64,000 bases of DNA, from assembly GCF_001466725.1 (NCBI RefSeq), contig NZ_CP013650.1, positions 1,550,001 to 1,614,000 of the forward strand, read 5' to 3'. The DNA is from Lacimicrobium alkaliphilum. Lineage in GTDB: Bacteria > Pseudomonadota > Gammaproteobacteria > Enterobacterales > Alteromonadaceae. The notes under the pieces are model-generated. The model saw only the letters and a program-made list of their open reading frames with translations. It searched no databases and was not told the origin of the DNA. How positions within the stretch are numbered: the first letter of the stretch is position 1; each line of letters starts with the position of its first letter. Below, in pieces: positions 25,752-35,003 of the stretch. A program made the position numbers and the translations under genes.

Positions 25752-27194
25752 ATGCAAACACTTACCCATTGGATAGATAACCAGGCCTTTAATACCGGCG
25801 AACCTGTGCTGGAGGATATCAATCCGGTCAATGGTGAGATCCTCGCCACTGTGCCACTGGCCTCACAGGAAACGGTAGACAAAGCCGTTGCCAGCGCGGT
25901 GAACGCCCAGCAACAGTGGGCTGCTACCCCGGTACATAAACGTGCTCAGGTGATGTTTAATCTGCGAGGATTGATCAAACAGCACCAGGATGAGATGGTG
26001 GAGCTGATCAGCCTGGACAATGGTAAAACCCTGGCTGATGCCAGGGGTGAACTGCAACGGGGCCTGGAAGTGGTGGAATATGCCTGCGGCGCGCCTGAGC
26101 TGTTAAAAGGCGAGCACAGCCGCCTGGTGGCCAGCGATATCGACAGCTGGTCAGAGTTTCATGCACTGGGTGTTGTGCTCGGCATTACGCCCTTTAATTT
26201 TCCGGCTATGGTGCCGCTGTGGATGATCCCCATGGCGCTGATTTGTGGCAATGCCTTTATTCTCAAACCCTCGGAAAAAGTGCCACTGGCCGCAGCCAGA
26301 CTAGGTGAGTTGCTGGCAGAAGCGGGGGCACCGGCCGGGGTATTTAATATTGTTCATGGTGGCCGTGATACTGCTGAGGCGCTGATCGATCATGGTGATA
26401 TCAAGGCCGTGAGTTTTGTCGGCTCTACTGCTGCGGCCAAAGCCATTTACCAGCGCGCGGCTGGTGCCGGTAAACGGGTACAGGCCCTGGGCGGCGCCAA
26501 GAACCATGCGGTAATTATGCCCGATGCGGATCTGGAAAACGCGGCAGCGACTTTGATTGGTGCAGCTTTTGGCGGCACCGGACAACGCTGTATGGCCATC
26601 AGTGTAGCGGTTTGTGTGGGTGAGGATACTGCCGATCGACTGATTGAGCATCTGCTGCCGAAAATAGATGAACTGAAACTCTCGGCGGATAACAATCAAC
26701 AGGCGGATATGGGACCGTTGATTGACCAGATTGCGGTAAACCGGGTTAATACTATTCTCGGCGAAGCCAAAGAGCAGGGCGCACAGCTGGTGCGTGATGG
26801 TCGCGATTATGCCATGTTACCGGCGAAGGGCTGTTATGTTGGGCCGAGTCTGGTGGATAAGGTGACCGATTCCATGAGCTGTTATCAGCAGGAAATTTTC
26901 GGCCCGGTGCTGAGTCTGGTCAGAGTCAAAGAGCTGGATGATGCCATTGCACTGGCCAATGCCCATATGTATGGCAACGGCGCCTGTATCTTTACCGAAA
27001 GTGGTGCGGCGGCGAATCGCTTCAGCAATAAGGTTGAAGCCGGTATGGTGGGGGTGAATGTCCCGCTGCCGGTGCCCATGGCCTTTCATAGCTTTGGTGG
27101 CTGGAAACAATCCTTGTTTGGTGATTTACATGCTTATGGCCCGATGGGGTGCGTTTTTACACCAAACGCAAGACGATTACTCAGCGCTGGTTAA
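25752..27194 (+). CDS. mmsA: CoA-acylating (methyl)malonate-semialdehyde dehydrogenase, 3' frameshift
   Basis: Oxidises malonate or methylmalonate semialdehyde to acetyl- or propionyl-CoA. The family signature is ITPFNFPAMVPLWMIPMALICGN, the catalytic Cys lies in GQRCMAIS, and the oxyanion region reads YQQEIFGPVLSLVRV. ATG 25752 follows AAGGA. The annotated end reads GPMGCVFTPNARRLLSAG, unlike the family. If one G is added to the GGGG run at 27146-27149, the frame becomes GPMGVRFYTKRKTITQRW, the canonical C-terminus, and stops at 27232. The gene therefore carries either a sequencing error or a recent frameshift that replaces the last residues. Co-transcribed with the aminotransferase; together they form a beta-alanine to acetyl-CoA route. 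Confidence 0.9.
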   Translation: MQTLTHWIDNQAFNTGEPVLEDINPVNGEILATVPLASQETVDKAVASAVNAQQQWAATPVHKRAQVMFNLRGLIKQHQDEMVELISLDNGKTLADARGELQRGLEVVEYACGAPELLKGEHSRLVASDIDSWSEFHALGVVLGITPFNFPAMVPLWMIPMALICGNAFILKPSEKVPLAAARLGELLAEAGAPAGVFNIVHGGRDTAEALIDHGDIKAVSFVGSTAAAKAIYQRAAGAGKRVQALGGAKNHAVIMPDADLENAAATLIGAAFGGTGQRCMAISVAVCVGEDTADRLIEHLLPKIDELKLSADNNQQADMGPLIDQIAVNRVNTILGEAKEQGAQLVRDGRDYAMLPAKGCYVGPSLVDKVTDSMSCYQQEIFGPVLSLVRVKELDDAIALANAHMYGNGACIFTESGAAANRFSNKVEAGMVGVNVPLPVPMAFHSFGGWKQSLFGDLHAYGPMGCVFTPNARRLLSAG

Positions 27195-27282
27195 AACAGA
27201 CCGGCCATTCTACCGCGTTTGGACAGTTGTAAAATTATCAGTCGTCAGTTTTCAGTGGGCAGAAAAAGCGCGGAGGAGCAAT

Positions 27283-27364
27283 TTCACCGCAGAGTCGCTG
27301 AGAACGCAGAGGCTTACCTGGTTTAGTCCGGTTTTCTCTGCGATCTTCGCGTCTCCGCGGTGAA
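27283..27364. repeat. Interspersed imperfect palindrome, copy 2
   Basis: Arms 27283-27312 and 27336-27364 (TTCACCGCAGAG... against ...CTCCGCGGTGAA) have the same design as the element at 10574-10651, including the shared GAGAACGCAGAG core. It again lies between convergent genes (mmsA and kamA), where it could end transcription from both sides. Confidence 0.7.
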
Positions 27365-27386
27365 TAAGAGTAATGCCGAATTTAGT

Positions 27387-28736
27387 TTAGTCGGCTTTTA
27401 ACATGGCCTCGTATTCATCCTGCCAGAAGAACTTTTGTTCGCCGAAGGCGGGTTTAAGGTCATTCAGCCATGTAGCAGTTTCGTCATATTCGGCGAAAAA
27501 GGGCAGTTGTACCCAGTCAGGGTTACGGGCCTGGATAAAGCGCAGCACAAAGACTTTCTCACCTTTAACTTCAGCCACCCCTGAGATCTCAACTTTGCCG
27601 GGGCCAGCACTCATTGATGGCCCGCGTACGGTGCGACTGACACCGGATACCTGCTGATAGGCCTGGCGGAAAATTTCCCAGGTCTTATACAGCGGGATCT
27701 CAAAGTAACGTTTGGCACCGGTATCGCGCTCGATAAACATATAGTAGGGCACGATGCCGAGCTGGGTCTGTTCCTTCCACATGTTCGCCCACATATCGGC
27801 GTCGTTATTGATGTTATTCAAAAGCGGTGCCTGTGAGCGGATCTGCGCGCCGGTGGCACGAATACGGCGGATGGCTTCACGGGTGATATCGGTGCGCAAT
27901 TCCTGAACATGGTTAATATGGGCCATAAAGGATACATGTTTGCCCGCTTGTACCAGCTTGCTGATAAGATCCAGCAATGCCTCAGCGTCGGGGTCAGTCA
28001 CATAACGAAAGGGCCAGAAGGTCAGCGATTTTGTGCCGATTCTGATAGTGCGGATATGATCAAATTCCGGCTGAGTCAGGGCTTCAAGGTAGGCCTGTAG
28101 TTTAACCGTACGCATCACCATGGGGTCGCCGCCGGTAACCAGCAGATCTGTGACTTCTTTATGTTCGCGCAGGTACTGATGCAATTGTTCGGCATCATTA
28201 TTATTAAAGCGGGTGGCTTTGCCGACAAACTGTGCCCAGCGGAAACAGAACGTGCAATAAGAATGACAATACTGGCCCTGTGCCGGGAAAAACAGCACAG
28301 TTTCACGGTACTTGTGCTGCATCCCTTCGACCCGTTCGCCATCAAGCTGTGGCACATTATGATCCGTTTGTCCGGCCGGGTGGGGGTTAAGTCTGGCGCG
28401 AATATCTTCCGCCAGCGCCATCACCTGCTCTGAACTTGGATCGGTGCGTAATAATGACGCCATCCGGGCATAGGAGTCATCATCCAGCATACCGCGCTGT
28501 GGGAAGGTAAGCTGGAACAGCGGATCGTCAGGTACATTGTCCCAATCAATCAGCTCATCGATAACAAAGTTATTTACCCGGAAAGGGAACACGCTGGCCA
28601 CCACTTTCATCTGGAAGCGCAGGTGCTCAGGCAATTGCTTTAGCTGCTCGATTTTATCGATTTGTCTGTGCTGATAGGCCTTGAAGCCAGGCGATCTGTA
28701 GCTCTGTGCGGACTGTATCTGAACGACTTGCTGCAT
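27387..28736 (-). CDS. KamA-family radical SAM / PLP aminomutase-like protein
   Basis: A 449-residue protein related to lysine 2,3-aminomutase. The radical SAM cluster motif CHSYCTFC is present (C157, C161, C164). The PLP-binding lysine is probably that in SAGPGKVEI near residue 377, matching the glycine-rich lysine motif of KamA. GGDPMVM is the SAM-binding GGE-type segment. KamA proteins move an amino group between carbons 2 and 3 (lysine, glutamate or arginine). The substrate cannot be read here; this longer marine subgroup is mostly uncharacterised. Convergent with mmsA; the functional connection, if any, is unknown. Confidence 0.88.
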   Translation of the reverse strand: MQQVVQIQSAQSYRSPGFKAYQHRQIDKIEQLKQLPEHLRFQMKVVASVFPFRVNNFVIDELIDWDNVPDDPLFQLTFPQRGMLDDDSYARMASLLRTDPSSEQVMALAEDIRARLNPHPAGQTDHNVPQLDGERVEGMQHKYRETVLFFPAQGQYCHSYCTFCFRWAQFVGKATRFNNNDAEQLHQYLREHKEVTDLLVTGGDPMVMRTVKLQAYLEALTQPEFDHIRTIRIGTKSLTFWPFRYVTDPDAEALLDLISKLVQAGKHVSFMAHINHVQELRTDITREAIRRIRATGAQIRSQAPLLNNINNDADMWANMWKEQTQLGIVPYYMFIERDTGAKRYFEIPLYKTWEIFRQAYQQVSGVSRTVRGPSMSAGPGKVEISGVAEVKGEKVFVLRFIQARNPDWVQLPFFAEYDETATWLNDLKPAFGEQKFFWQDEYEAMLKAD

Positions 28737-29057
28737 AGGTTTCCTTTAGTAGGGGTGCAAAATGCAGCGTACTCTAACAAAATTGCATGGGGATTTCAGT
28801 GCTTAGGAATAAAGCCTGTTATGAATCCTTTACAAGTCTGATATTCAGAGCAATCAAATGCGTTTTTATTAGTTAGAGTGCGAATTATAAGTATGGCTTG
28901 CTCAGGCGCTGCAACAACATAGTATCCTCCTGTTAAGCACAGATACTTTTATCTTCTATAATTTGATAACAAAAAATAACTCCCTGATTTATACCAGATT
29001 AATCACCCTGGTATCCGGCAGTGTTTCAGGGCCGACAAGGATTTCACGGAGGAAGTG
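28737..29057. other. Intergenic region between kamA and the TonB receptor
   Basis: AT-rich divergent promoter region of about 320 bp. The only ordered sequence I see is ATACCAG-N10-CTGGTAT at 28991-29014, about 45 bp before the receptor start, which could be an operator. I see no convincing Fur box and no ORF. Confidence 0.4.
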
Positions 29058-31121
29058 ATGAAGTGCACTTTTCCCTTTGCATCTGCCGTTTTGATGCTGA
29101 GTTCAGCAGGTTTTGCCCAGGAGCATGACAACATGGAAGTGATCTATATCACCAGTGAAAGGGTGGCGAGATCAACATTGCATACGCCTTACTCTGTAGA
29201 GCAATTTAGCGCAGAAGATATTACCGCCGGGCTTTACCGAAGCTTGCCGGATATTTTCAAAGATGCCGCTGGCGTGATGGTACAAAAAACCGCCTATGGG
29301 CAAGGCTCTCCCTATATTCGAGGTTTTACCGGCTTCAGAACCTTATTCCTGGTAGATGGTGTGCGTTTGAATAACGCCATCTTCAGGGAAGGACCAAATC
29401 AGTACTGGAATACGGTCGATGCTTTTTCAGTGGGTCGCATGGAGCTGCTGAGAGGGCCCTCTTCAGCCCTTTATGGTGCTGACGCGATAGGCGGGACAGT
29501 GCAGGTGTTCAGCACAAGGCTGGATACGGATGTTTACCGTTCTGAACAGCTGATTGATTACTTTTATCGCGGTGCCAGTGCTGAGCACTCCAATATTCTG
29601 CGCAGCAGCCTCCGCTCGGAAGCTCCAGGGCAGGCCTTTATGGCCGGCGCAACACTTAAGGACTTTGGTGATTTGACCAGAGGCCAGGGGATTGAGCAAC
29701 CCAATACGGGGTACGATGAGTACAATCTGGATGCGAAATGGGTCAGGACACTGAATGAACAATGGCAACTGAGTGCGGCGGCATTTTACACTGAGCAGGA
29801 TGACGTACCCCGCACTCACCGAACGATTTACTCCACTTCTTTTGCCGGTACCAATCTGGGCAATGAGCTGAGACGGGATCTCAGCCATAAACGCTTTATG
29901 GGATATGCCCGTCTTGATGCCGACAAGCCATTTGATGCAGTCAACGACTTACAACTGACGCTGTCCTGGCAAACACAGAAAGAGCGCCGCGACAGAGAAA
30001 GAACGGATAATCGCTCTGACACACAGGGTATTACCACCGATACTGTGGGCTTACAGGCCCAGTTTACTTCTGAATATGCTGATATTAACTGGGTTTACGG
30101 GCTGGAGAGTTATATTGATTCGGTCGACAGTTTCTCTAGCGGGAATCCTGTTCAGGGGCCAGTTGCCGATGATGCCCAGTATCAGTGGCATGGCTTATAC
30201 CTGCAGGGACGGGGAGCGCTGACTTCCAGGCTGGATCTCTTGGCCGGAGCCAGGTTTAACCATATGCGCGTTGATGCGGATAAGGTTAGCGATCCGGTAA
30301 GCGGCGACGCGATGGGTGTTGAAAACAGCTGGAGCAAAACGGTATTTAATCTGATGTTTAATTACCGACAGTCTGACTCGCAGAGTTTTTATGCTGGCAT
30401 TGCTCAGGGCTTCAGGGCTCCTAATCTGTCAGATTTAACCCGTTTTGACAGTGCCCGTAGCAATGAATTTGAAATTCCCAGCACAGATCTCAAACCTGAG
30501 CACTTCACGAATTACAGTCTTGGCTATAAATTTTACGCATCAGCAGCCATAGTCGATGTCTCGTTATTTTATACCGATATCAGAGATCAGATTGAGCGCT
30601 TTGTAACAGGTAATATCAATGCTGATGGTGAGTTTGAGATCAGTAAGGCCAATATTGGTGACGGACATGTAAAAGGGTTGGAGTTAAGGCTCAGTTATCC
30701 TGTCAGCAAAGAAATTAAGGGCTCGCTTTTGGCCGCTTATGTCAGTGGTAAAGTCGATACCTTTCCGGGCTCGGAACAACGACTCACCAGCGAGTATCCC
30801 AGCAGACTGATGCCGACTTCGGTGCGCATTGGGCTGGACTACGAGCCTGTGTATCAGGACTGGGGCGGACAACTGCAATGGTATCTGGTTGAGCGTGCAG
30901 ATAGGCTATCCACCAGAGACAGAGGGGATACCCAGCGTATTCCACCGGGTGGTACGCCCGGTTATGGTACGCTGAATATCTCGGGTTTTTATCAGGTCAG
31001 CAATAAACTGAGATTACAACTGGAGGTGGAGAACCTGTTTGATAAGGATTATCGCATCCATGGCTCAGGGCAAAATGAGGCGGGCCGGAACTTTATTCTT
31101 GGGATACAGGGCAGTTTCTAA
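29058..31121 (+). CDS. TonB-dependent outer-membrane receptor
   Basis: A 687-residue receptor: signal peptide (about 1-21, ending GFAQ), plug domain with YIRGFTGFRTLFLVDGVRLN and RMELLRGPSSALYGADAIGGTVQV, then a 22-strand barrel ending in the outer-membrane terminal Phe (FILGIQGSF). A TonB-box-like EVIYITSERV lies near residue 28. The plug resembles receptors for siderophores or haem-type ligands, but the ligand cannot be assigned and no Fur box is evident. ATG 29058 follows CGGAGGA. It faces, convergently, the cohesin/dockerin gene set and ends in a shared two-way terminator. Confidence 0.93.
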   Translation: MKCTFPFASAVLMLSSAGFAQEHDNMEVIYITSERVARSTLHTPYSVEQFSAEDITAGLYRSLPDIFKDAAGVMVQKTAYGQGSPYIRGFTGFRTLFLVDGVRLNNAIFREGPNQYWNTVDAFSVGRMELLRGPSSALYGADAIGGTVQVFSTRLDTDVYRSEQLIDYFYRGASAEHSNILRSSLRSEAPGQAFMAGATLKDFGDLTRGQGIEQPNTGYDEYNLDAKWVRTLNEQWQLSAAAFYTEQDDVPRTHRTIYSTSFAGTNLGNELRRDLSHKRFMGYARLDADKPFDAVNDLQLTLSWQTQKERRDRERTDNRSDTQGITTDTVGLQAQFTSEYADINWVYGLESYIDSVDSFSSGNPVQGPVADDAQYQWHGLYLQGRGALTSRLDLLAGARFNHMRVDADKVSDPVSGDAMGVENSWSKTVFNLMFNYRQSDSQSFYAGIAQGFRAPNLSDLTRFDSARSNEFEIPSTDLKPEHFTNYSLGYKFYASAAIVDVSLFYTDIRDQIERFVTGNINADGEFEISKANIGDGHVKGLELRLSYPVSKEIKGSLLAAYVSGKVDTFPGSEQRLTSEYPSRLMPTSVRIGLDYEPVYQDWGGQLQWYLVERADRLSTRDRGDTQRIPPGGTPGYGTLNISGFYQVSNKLRLQLEVENLFDKDYRIHGSGQNEAGRNFILGIQGSF

Positions 31122-31152
31122 AAAAAATGCTGCCCCCTCGGGCAGCATTTTT
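31122..31152. terminator. Bidirectional rho-independent terminator
   Basis: An A-run, the stem ATGCTGCCC with GGGCAGCAT, then a T-run: it can stop both the receptor transcript on the plus strand and the cohesin-protein operon on the minus strand. Confidence 0.92.
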
Positions 31153-31166
31153 AACTGGGATCTTAT

Positions 31167-31751
31167 TCAGCTTCTCCGTCGTTTAAGCAGTAGAAGCGCT
31201 GGCAGTAACATCAGCCAGAAAGCCGCAGGTTCGTTGATGCTGTTGGTAATAAGTGCATTGGCGGTACTGGTAATCTCCAGTGGGTCGCCAAATACGTCAC
31301 CCATGCCATAAATCGTACCTATCTCAACCCAGGTGAAACTGTTTTCAGGCAGAAAGTCGACGCTAAAGCTGATGGTGGCGAGACTGAAACTATCCGGTTG
31401 CAGGGCATTCAGTTCACTGTCTGTAAGAAAACTGACTACAGACAGGCCCAGGGTACCGAGACCATCATCGCCCAGGCTAAAGTCAAAAGCTTCAAAAAAG
31501 TCGATATCACCCAACATATTGGTAAGGGAATAGCTGCTGATGGAGACCACTGCAGGATCATAGAGTATATCCAGATCAAAATCCCCAAGAGAGTCAGGCC
31601 CCCCATCACCGAGACCGCCAATCATCAGATCAAGGACCACAGTATCGCCTGTTTCAGCAAAACTGACACTGGGTGTCAGTGACAGGAAAGCGGCATGGCT
31701 GCTGGTCGTCACCAGCGCCAGCGCAATCAGTAAACTACGTATCATTTTCAT
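31167..31751 (-). CDS. Cohesin-like secreted protein with a PEP-CTERM-like tail
   Basis: A 194-residue exported protein: signal peptide (about 1-20), one beta-sandwich domain of the cohesin type (LTPSVSFAETGDTVVLDLMIGGLG at its start, LDILYDPAVVSI, LATISFSVDF), then a sorting-type tail NEP, a hydrophobic helix and KRRRS. The tail resembles PEP-CTERM signals processed by an exosortase, though EP replaces the full PEP. Cohesins bind dockerins, and the next gene upstream in the same operon ends in dockerin repeats (33 bp gap), so a physical pair is likely. Last gene of the operon before the shared terminator. Confidence 0.75.
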   Translation of the reverse strand: MKMIRSLLIALALVTTSSHAAFLSLTPSVSFAETGDTVVLDLMIGGLGDGGPDSLGDFDLDILYDPAVVSISSYSLTNMLGDIDFFEAFDFSLGDDGLGTLGLSVVSFLTDSELNALQPDSFSLATISFSVDFLPENSFTWVEIGTIYGMGDVFGDPLEITSTANALITNSINEPAAFWLMLLPALLLLKRRRS

Positions 31752-31784
31752 TGGTTTAACTCCGTTTGTTAGTGGTAACTCGGT

Positions 31785-33536
31785 TTATGGGCTGGTAGCG
31801 CACCGTGAATAAGTGCACTGCCGTGCACACTTACGGGCATCGTTGACATTGATATAGCCATTGCCGTCAATATCCAGCATTGGGTCGCCTGGAGGGACGG
31901 AAACATTGCGATGAGCACCGATAAGTTGTATGTCAAGAGTATCTACCTGACCATCCAGGTTGGCATCACACATCAGCCCATTATCTTCGAACGTGCTGAC
32001 GCTCAAATCTGACAATATGGGAGATGTTCCACCGGCATCAGGTCGAAGGGTGGTTCTGATTTGAATAAACTGTCCTGTTAGTCCCAGGCCACCGGCATTG
32101 TTGCTTACCGGCATATACGCCATTAAGCCAAGATCAGCCTGATTGTCGGCACTGCGGGCCTCAACGGTGATGCTGCCGCCTGCAGGGATAAAAGCTTCTG
32201 GTTCATTATTCCAGCTGATCAGATCCCATGGGGTGCCGGCACTGCCGCCATCTGTAATTACTGTCCAGATACCGGTTGGGTCAGTCTGGTTACGTGCACC
32301 AAACCCGGTAGCATCACTGTATGTGTAAGGAGCACGGCCGACTGGTATGGTGGAGATAAAATTGCAGTCGCTGTCGTACTGAGACACGCTGTTTGAACTC
32401 AGATTAATGGTCCAGATGCGTCCGCCCTGACCCACAATAGGCCCTCTGCCGCCTAGCGTGCTGACGCTGCATTCAGGGGTTGTATTGAGATCTCCGGCGC
32501 CATCAGTGACAAATTTACGTAGTGTCGGGGTGCCAAACCAGACCGCACCATCCCCATCGACAGCAACGCCTGTGCCGCCGCCGGCAATACTAAACTGAAA
32601 GCTGTTGGTAGCCGGATTAAAGGCATGTAGGGTACTGCCGAGATACACCCTGTCATTCCCTAATACAATGCCGTAATTACTCTGACCGGTGCGGTTCTGA
32701 ACCCAGGTATTGGTGTTGGTATCGAGCTCTACCAGGGTAGAACCCAGGGTGGCACCCCAGAGCGTACCGTCCGAGTCAACCGCACAGCCATAGTTGCTGA
32801 TATTGGTAGTGATGGGGCCGGCAAGCATATTGCCGTTCTGGTCAAATTTGTAATAGGCTCGCTCACCGGTAAAGGTGCCCGCCCAAAGATTCCCGTCAGT
32901 ATCGAGGCACAAAGAGCGCCCCAGGTGAGCAGGACCGGCAAATGGTGAGATCCAGACTACCCGTTCATCTCTGAACTCCTCTATCTGAATAATGCCATCA
33001 TTATTGTCATCAACCACAGGTAGCATCTCATCAGGGGTAATCATGCAGTCGTTGTTCAGGTCTTGTGAGGTATCGATCACCCCGTTTCCATTTCTGTCCA
33101 CACCACCTTCAGCGACAATCTTGAGTAATTCAGGTGGACGGTTGCCTGAAAAGTTCCGATTGGCTACATATACGTTACCCTCGGTGTCTACCGCGGTTCT
33201 TGATGGAGCCGGGCCTGAGAAGGCGCCGTGATTTGCAAGGGCGTTGGGGTCACCAAATGCGGTCAGATATCGGGCTTCCTCACAGCCATCTCCGTCGGTG
33301 TTAATTCTGGACATAGTATCTTCACCGGCATTGGCAACCCAAAGTACCGGAAAGGTGTCTCCAATCACATTCAGTTGCAGCTGATTGTTGTTGGGAGCAT
33401 CATGGTTCAGTGAGTTGAGTAAACCCAGATCAAAATCTGCGTCAGTGGTGTAGGTAGTTGTTGCAGCACTAACCATTCCTGCGCTACACAGGACTGATAT
33501 TGCGCCTGCAAATATCTTTATTGTTAGCCGTTTCAT
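31785..33536 (-). CDS. Secreted beta-propeller protein with C-terminal dockerin repeats
   Basis: A 583-residue exported protein. A signal peptide (about 1-25, GMVSAAT) is followed by repeated blades of an NHL/streptogramin-lyase-like propeller (VAVDGDGAVWFGTP, CAVDSDGTLWGATL, SLCLDTDGNLWAGTF). EF-hand-like calcium loops occur near residues 155-190 (DRNGNGVIDTSQD, DDNNDGIIQIEEF). The last 60 residues carry two dockerin-type calcium loops (DANLDGQVDTLDIQLIG and DIDGNGYINVNDARKCA). It lies 33 bp upstream of the cohesin-like gene. The propeller may bind a glycan or protein ligand; enzyme activity cannot be claimed. Confidence 0.8.
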   Translation of the reverse strand: MKRLTIKIFAGAISVLCSAGMVSAATTTYTTDADFDLGLLNSLNHDAPNNNQLQLNVIGDTFPVLWVANAGEDTMSRINTDGDGCEEARYLTAFGDPNALANHGAFSGPAPSRTAVDTEGNVYVANRNFSGNRPPELLKIVAEGGVDRNGNGVIDTSQDLNNDCMITPDEMLPVVDDNNDGIIQIEEFRDERVVWISPFAGPAHLGRSLCLDTDGNLWAGTFTGERAYYKFDQNGNMLAGPITTNISNYGCAVDSDGTLWGATLGSTLVELDTNTNTWVQNRTGQSNYGIVLGNDRVYLGSTLHAFNPATNSFQFSIAGGGTGVAVDGDGAVWFGTPTLRKFVTDGAGDLNTTPECSVSTLGGRGPIVGQGGRIWTINLSSNSVSQYDSDCNFISTIPVGRAPYTYSDATGFGARNQTDPTGIWTVITDGGSAGTPWDLISWNNEPEAFIPAGGSITVEARSADNQADLGLMAYMPVSNNAGGLGLTGQFIQIRTTLRPDAGGTSPILSDLSVSTFEDNGLMCDANLDGQVDTLDIQLIGAHRNVSVPPGDPMLDIDGNGYINVNDARKCARQCTYSRCATSP

Positions 33537-33570
33537 TAAAGCTTCCTCCTATTGCAATGCTTGTCAGGCT

Positions 33571-34707
33571 TTAATGCCTGGCAAGTTGCGCTATAGATTT
33601 GGGAAGTACGGCAGGTTCTGGCACGGGTTGACTTTGATAGCCCTTAGCCGGAGAGACTGCCCATAGTCTGTCACCGGCTAAGTCCAGTGCAAACACATTG
33701 GAGTATCTCCCGCCTTGCCAACTTACCATCAATATTCCTGAGTCATCTGCCAACCAGATTGCGTCATCTATCTGGTGTTGAGCATCAGTAAAACTGCGTT
33801 GCTGGGAACCATCTTCCTTCATAGTATGAAGTTGTGTGCGCCCATAAGGCCCACGGGTTGATAGAAACAGAATTTCTCCTGTTTGGTGTGACCACTGTGG
33901 TAGTGAATCTGAAGAAGGTAAGTGGGTCAGCTTACGCTCTTCACTTAAACTTAAATCGTATTGATAGATATTAAACTCGCGATTTCGGCGGGAGTGATAA
34001 ACCAGACGCCCGGAATCCGGTGCCCAACTGGCTTTGCCGTCTTCATGTTTGGGATTGTTGGTTAGTTGCCGATGTTCAAGGGTGTCAAAATTCACTATCC
34101 AGGTGTCCGCTTTGGCCCGGATATTGAATTTTAGGTAGGCAATCCGTTTGCTGTCGGGAGACCACCGGGGAGAATCATAACTTGCGTCATTATCGCTGGT
34201 AATCTGCCGGATATCGGAGCCATCAGGGCGCATGGTATAAAGGTGGATGACGCCGTCGTGACGGTCAGATGAGAAGACGATCCAGTTACCATCCGGTGAC
34301 CAGCGGGCCTGGCCATCATAGCCCGGATGGTTTGTCAGACGAGTCTGCTGACTGCCATCAGCCTTCATCAGATAGATTTCTGCGTTACCTGCATTTCTGT
34401 TGGAGGTAAACAGAATAGCGCTGCCATCGGGTGACCAACTGGCCTCATAGTCATCACGATCTGTATTGGTTAGCTGATGCAATGCACTGCCATCGATGCC
34501 CACAGTGTAAATTTCTCTGTCACCATCCTGGTTAGAAACAAACAGCAGCCGCTGTTGATAATTTTCAGTACTCTCCGGTTGCTTGGCAGATCTTTCGTTG
34601 TCTGAGCCACCGGTAAGATCAGAAGAGCACCCCAACAGATGCAGCCATGTGGCTAACAGGCCAATTTTCAGTACACAGATTACAGGTTTCACCACTTGCT
34701 CCTTCAC
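33571..34707 (-). CDS. TolB-like PD40 beta-propeller lipoprotein
   Basis: A 378-residue lipoprotein (lipobox HLLGC, C27) composed of about six PD40/WD40-like repeats with the phrase SWSPDGSAILFTSNR recurring (RWSPDGNWIVFSSDRHDG, RWSPDSKRIAYL, SWAPDSGRLVYHSRR). This is the propeller fold of TolB and of DPP-IV N-domains, without the TolB N-terminal domain or a peptidase domain. It is the first gene of the minus-strand operon (34 bp before the dockerin gene) and could be the membrane-anchored partner of the secreted propeller. Probably protein-protein interaction; exact role unknown. Confidence 0.85.
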   Translation of the reverse strand: MKEQVVKPVICVLKIGLLATWLHLLGCSSDLTGGSDNERSAKQPESTENYQQRLLFVSNQDGDREIYTVGIDGSALHQLTNTDRDDYEASWSPDGSAILFTSNRNAGNAEIYLMKADGSQQTRLTNHPGYDGQARWSPDGNWIVFSSDRHDGVIHLYTMRPDGSDIRQITSDNDASYDSPRWSPDSKRIAYLKFNIRAKADTWIVNFDTLEHRQLTNNPKHEDGKASWAPDSGRLVYHSRRNREFNIYQYDLSLSEERKLTHLPSSDSLPQWSHQTGEILFLSTRGPYGRTQLHTMKEDGSQQRSFTDAQHQIDDAIWLADDSGILMVSWQGGRYSNVFALDLAGDRLWAVSPAKGYQSQPVPEPAVLPKSIAQLARH

Positions 34708-35003
34708 TCTTTTAAGTGAGGCAGTACAGCTTTGCCTTAAGTCTCAGATTAATGTTCAGCGACAGGGGGATGGCAACCGGCTTATGGGTAGGGTCGGTAA
34801 GATGGGACAGCTTCAACGCCATCACATCCCGAAATCGTACGAAATTTAAGCATAATCAGCGCCAGCTTTATAAGTTGTTGAATGCTAAACAGTTCCTTTA
34901 ATGACCTGTGGGAGATATGTATCAAATTGTAAATTTACCCGACATTTTTCTTAACTATCAGCTGGTTGCAGTCGAGACTCTGAAAGTGAAATATCGCTGA
35001 TAG
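34708..35003. other. Intergenic region upstream of the PD40 lipoprotein operon
   Basis: About 300 AT-rich bases between two minus-strand genes. It should contain the operon promoter; I cannot single out a -35/-10 pair, and I see no ORF, hairpin or repeat of note. Confidence 0.4.

Noticed and set aside
28737..29057. Fur box upstream of the TonB receptor
   Set aside because: I looked for an interrupted GATAAT-type palindrome and found only weak AT-rich partial matches.
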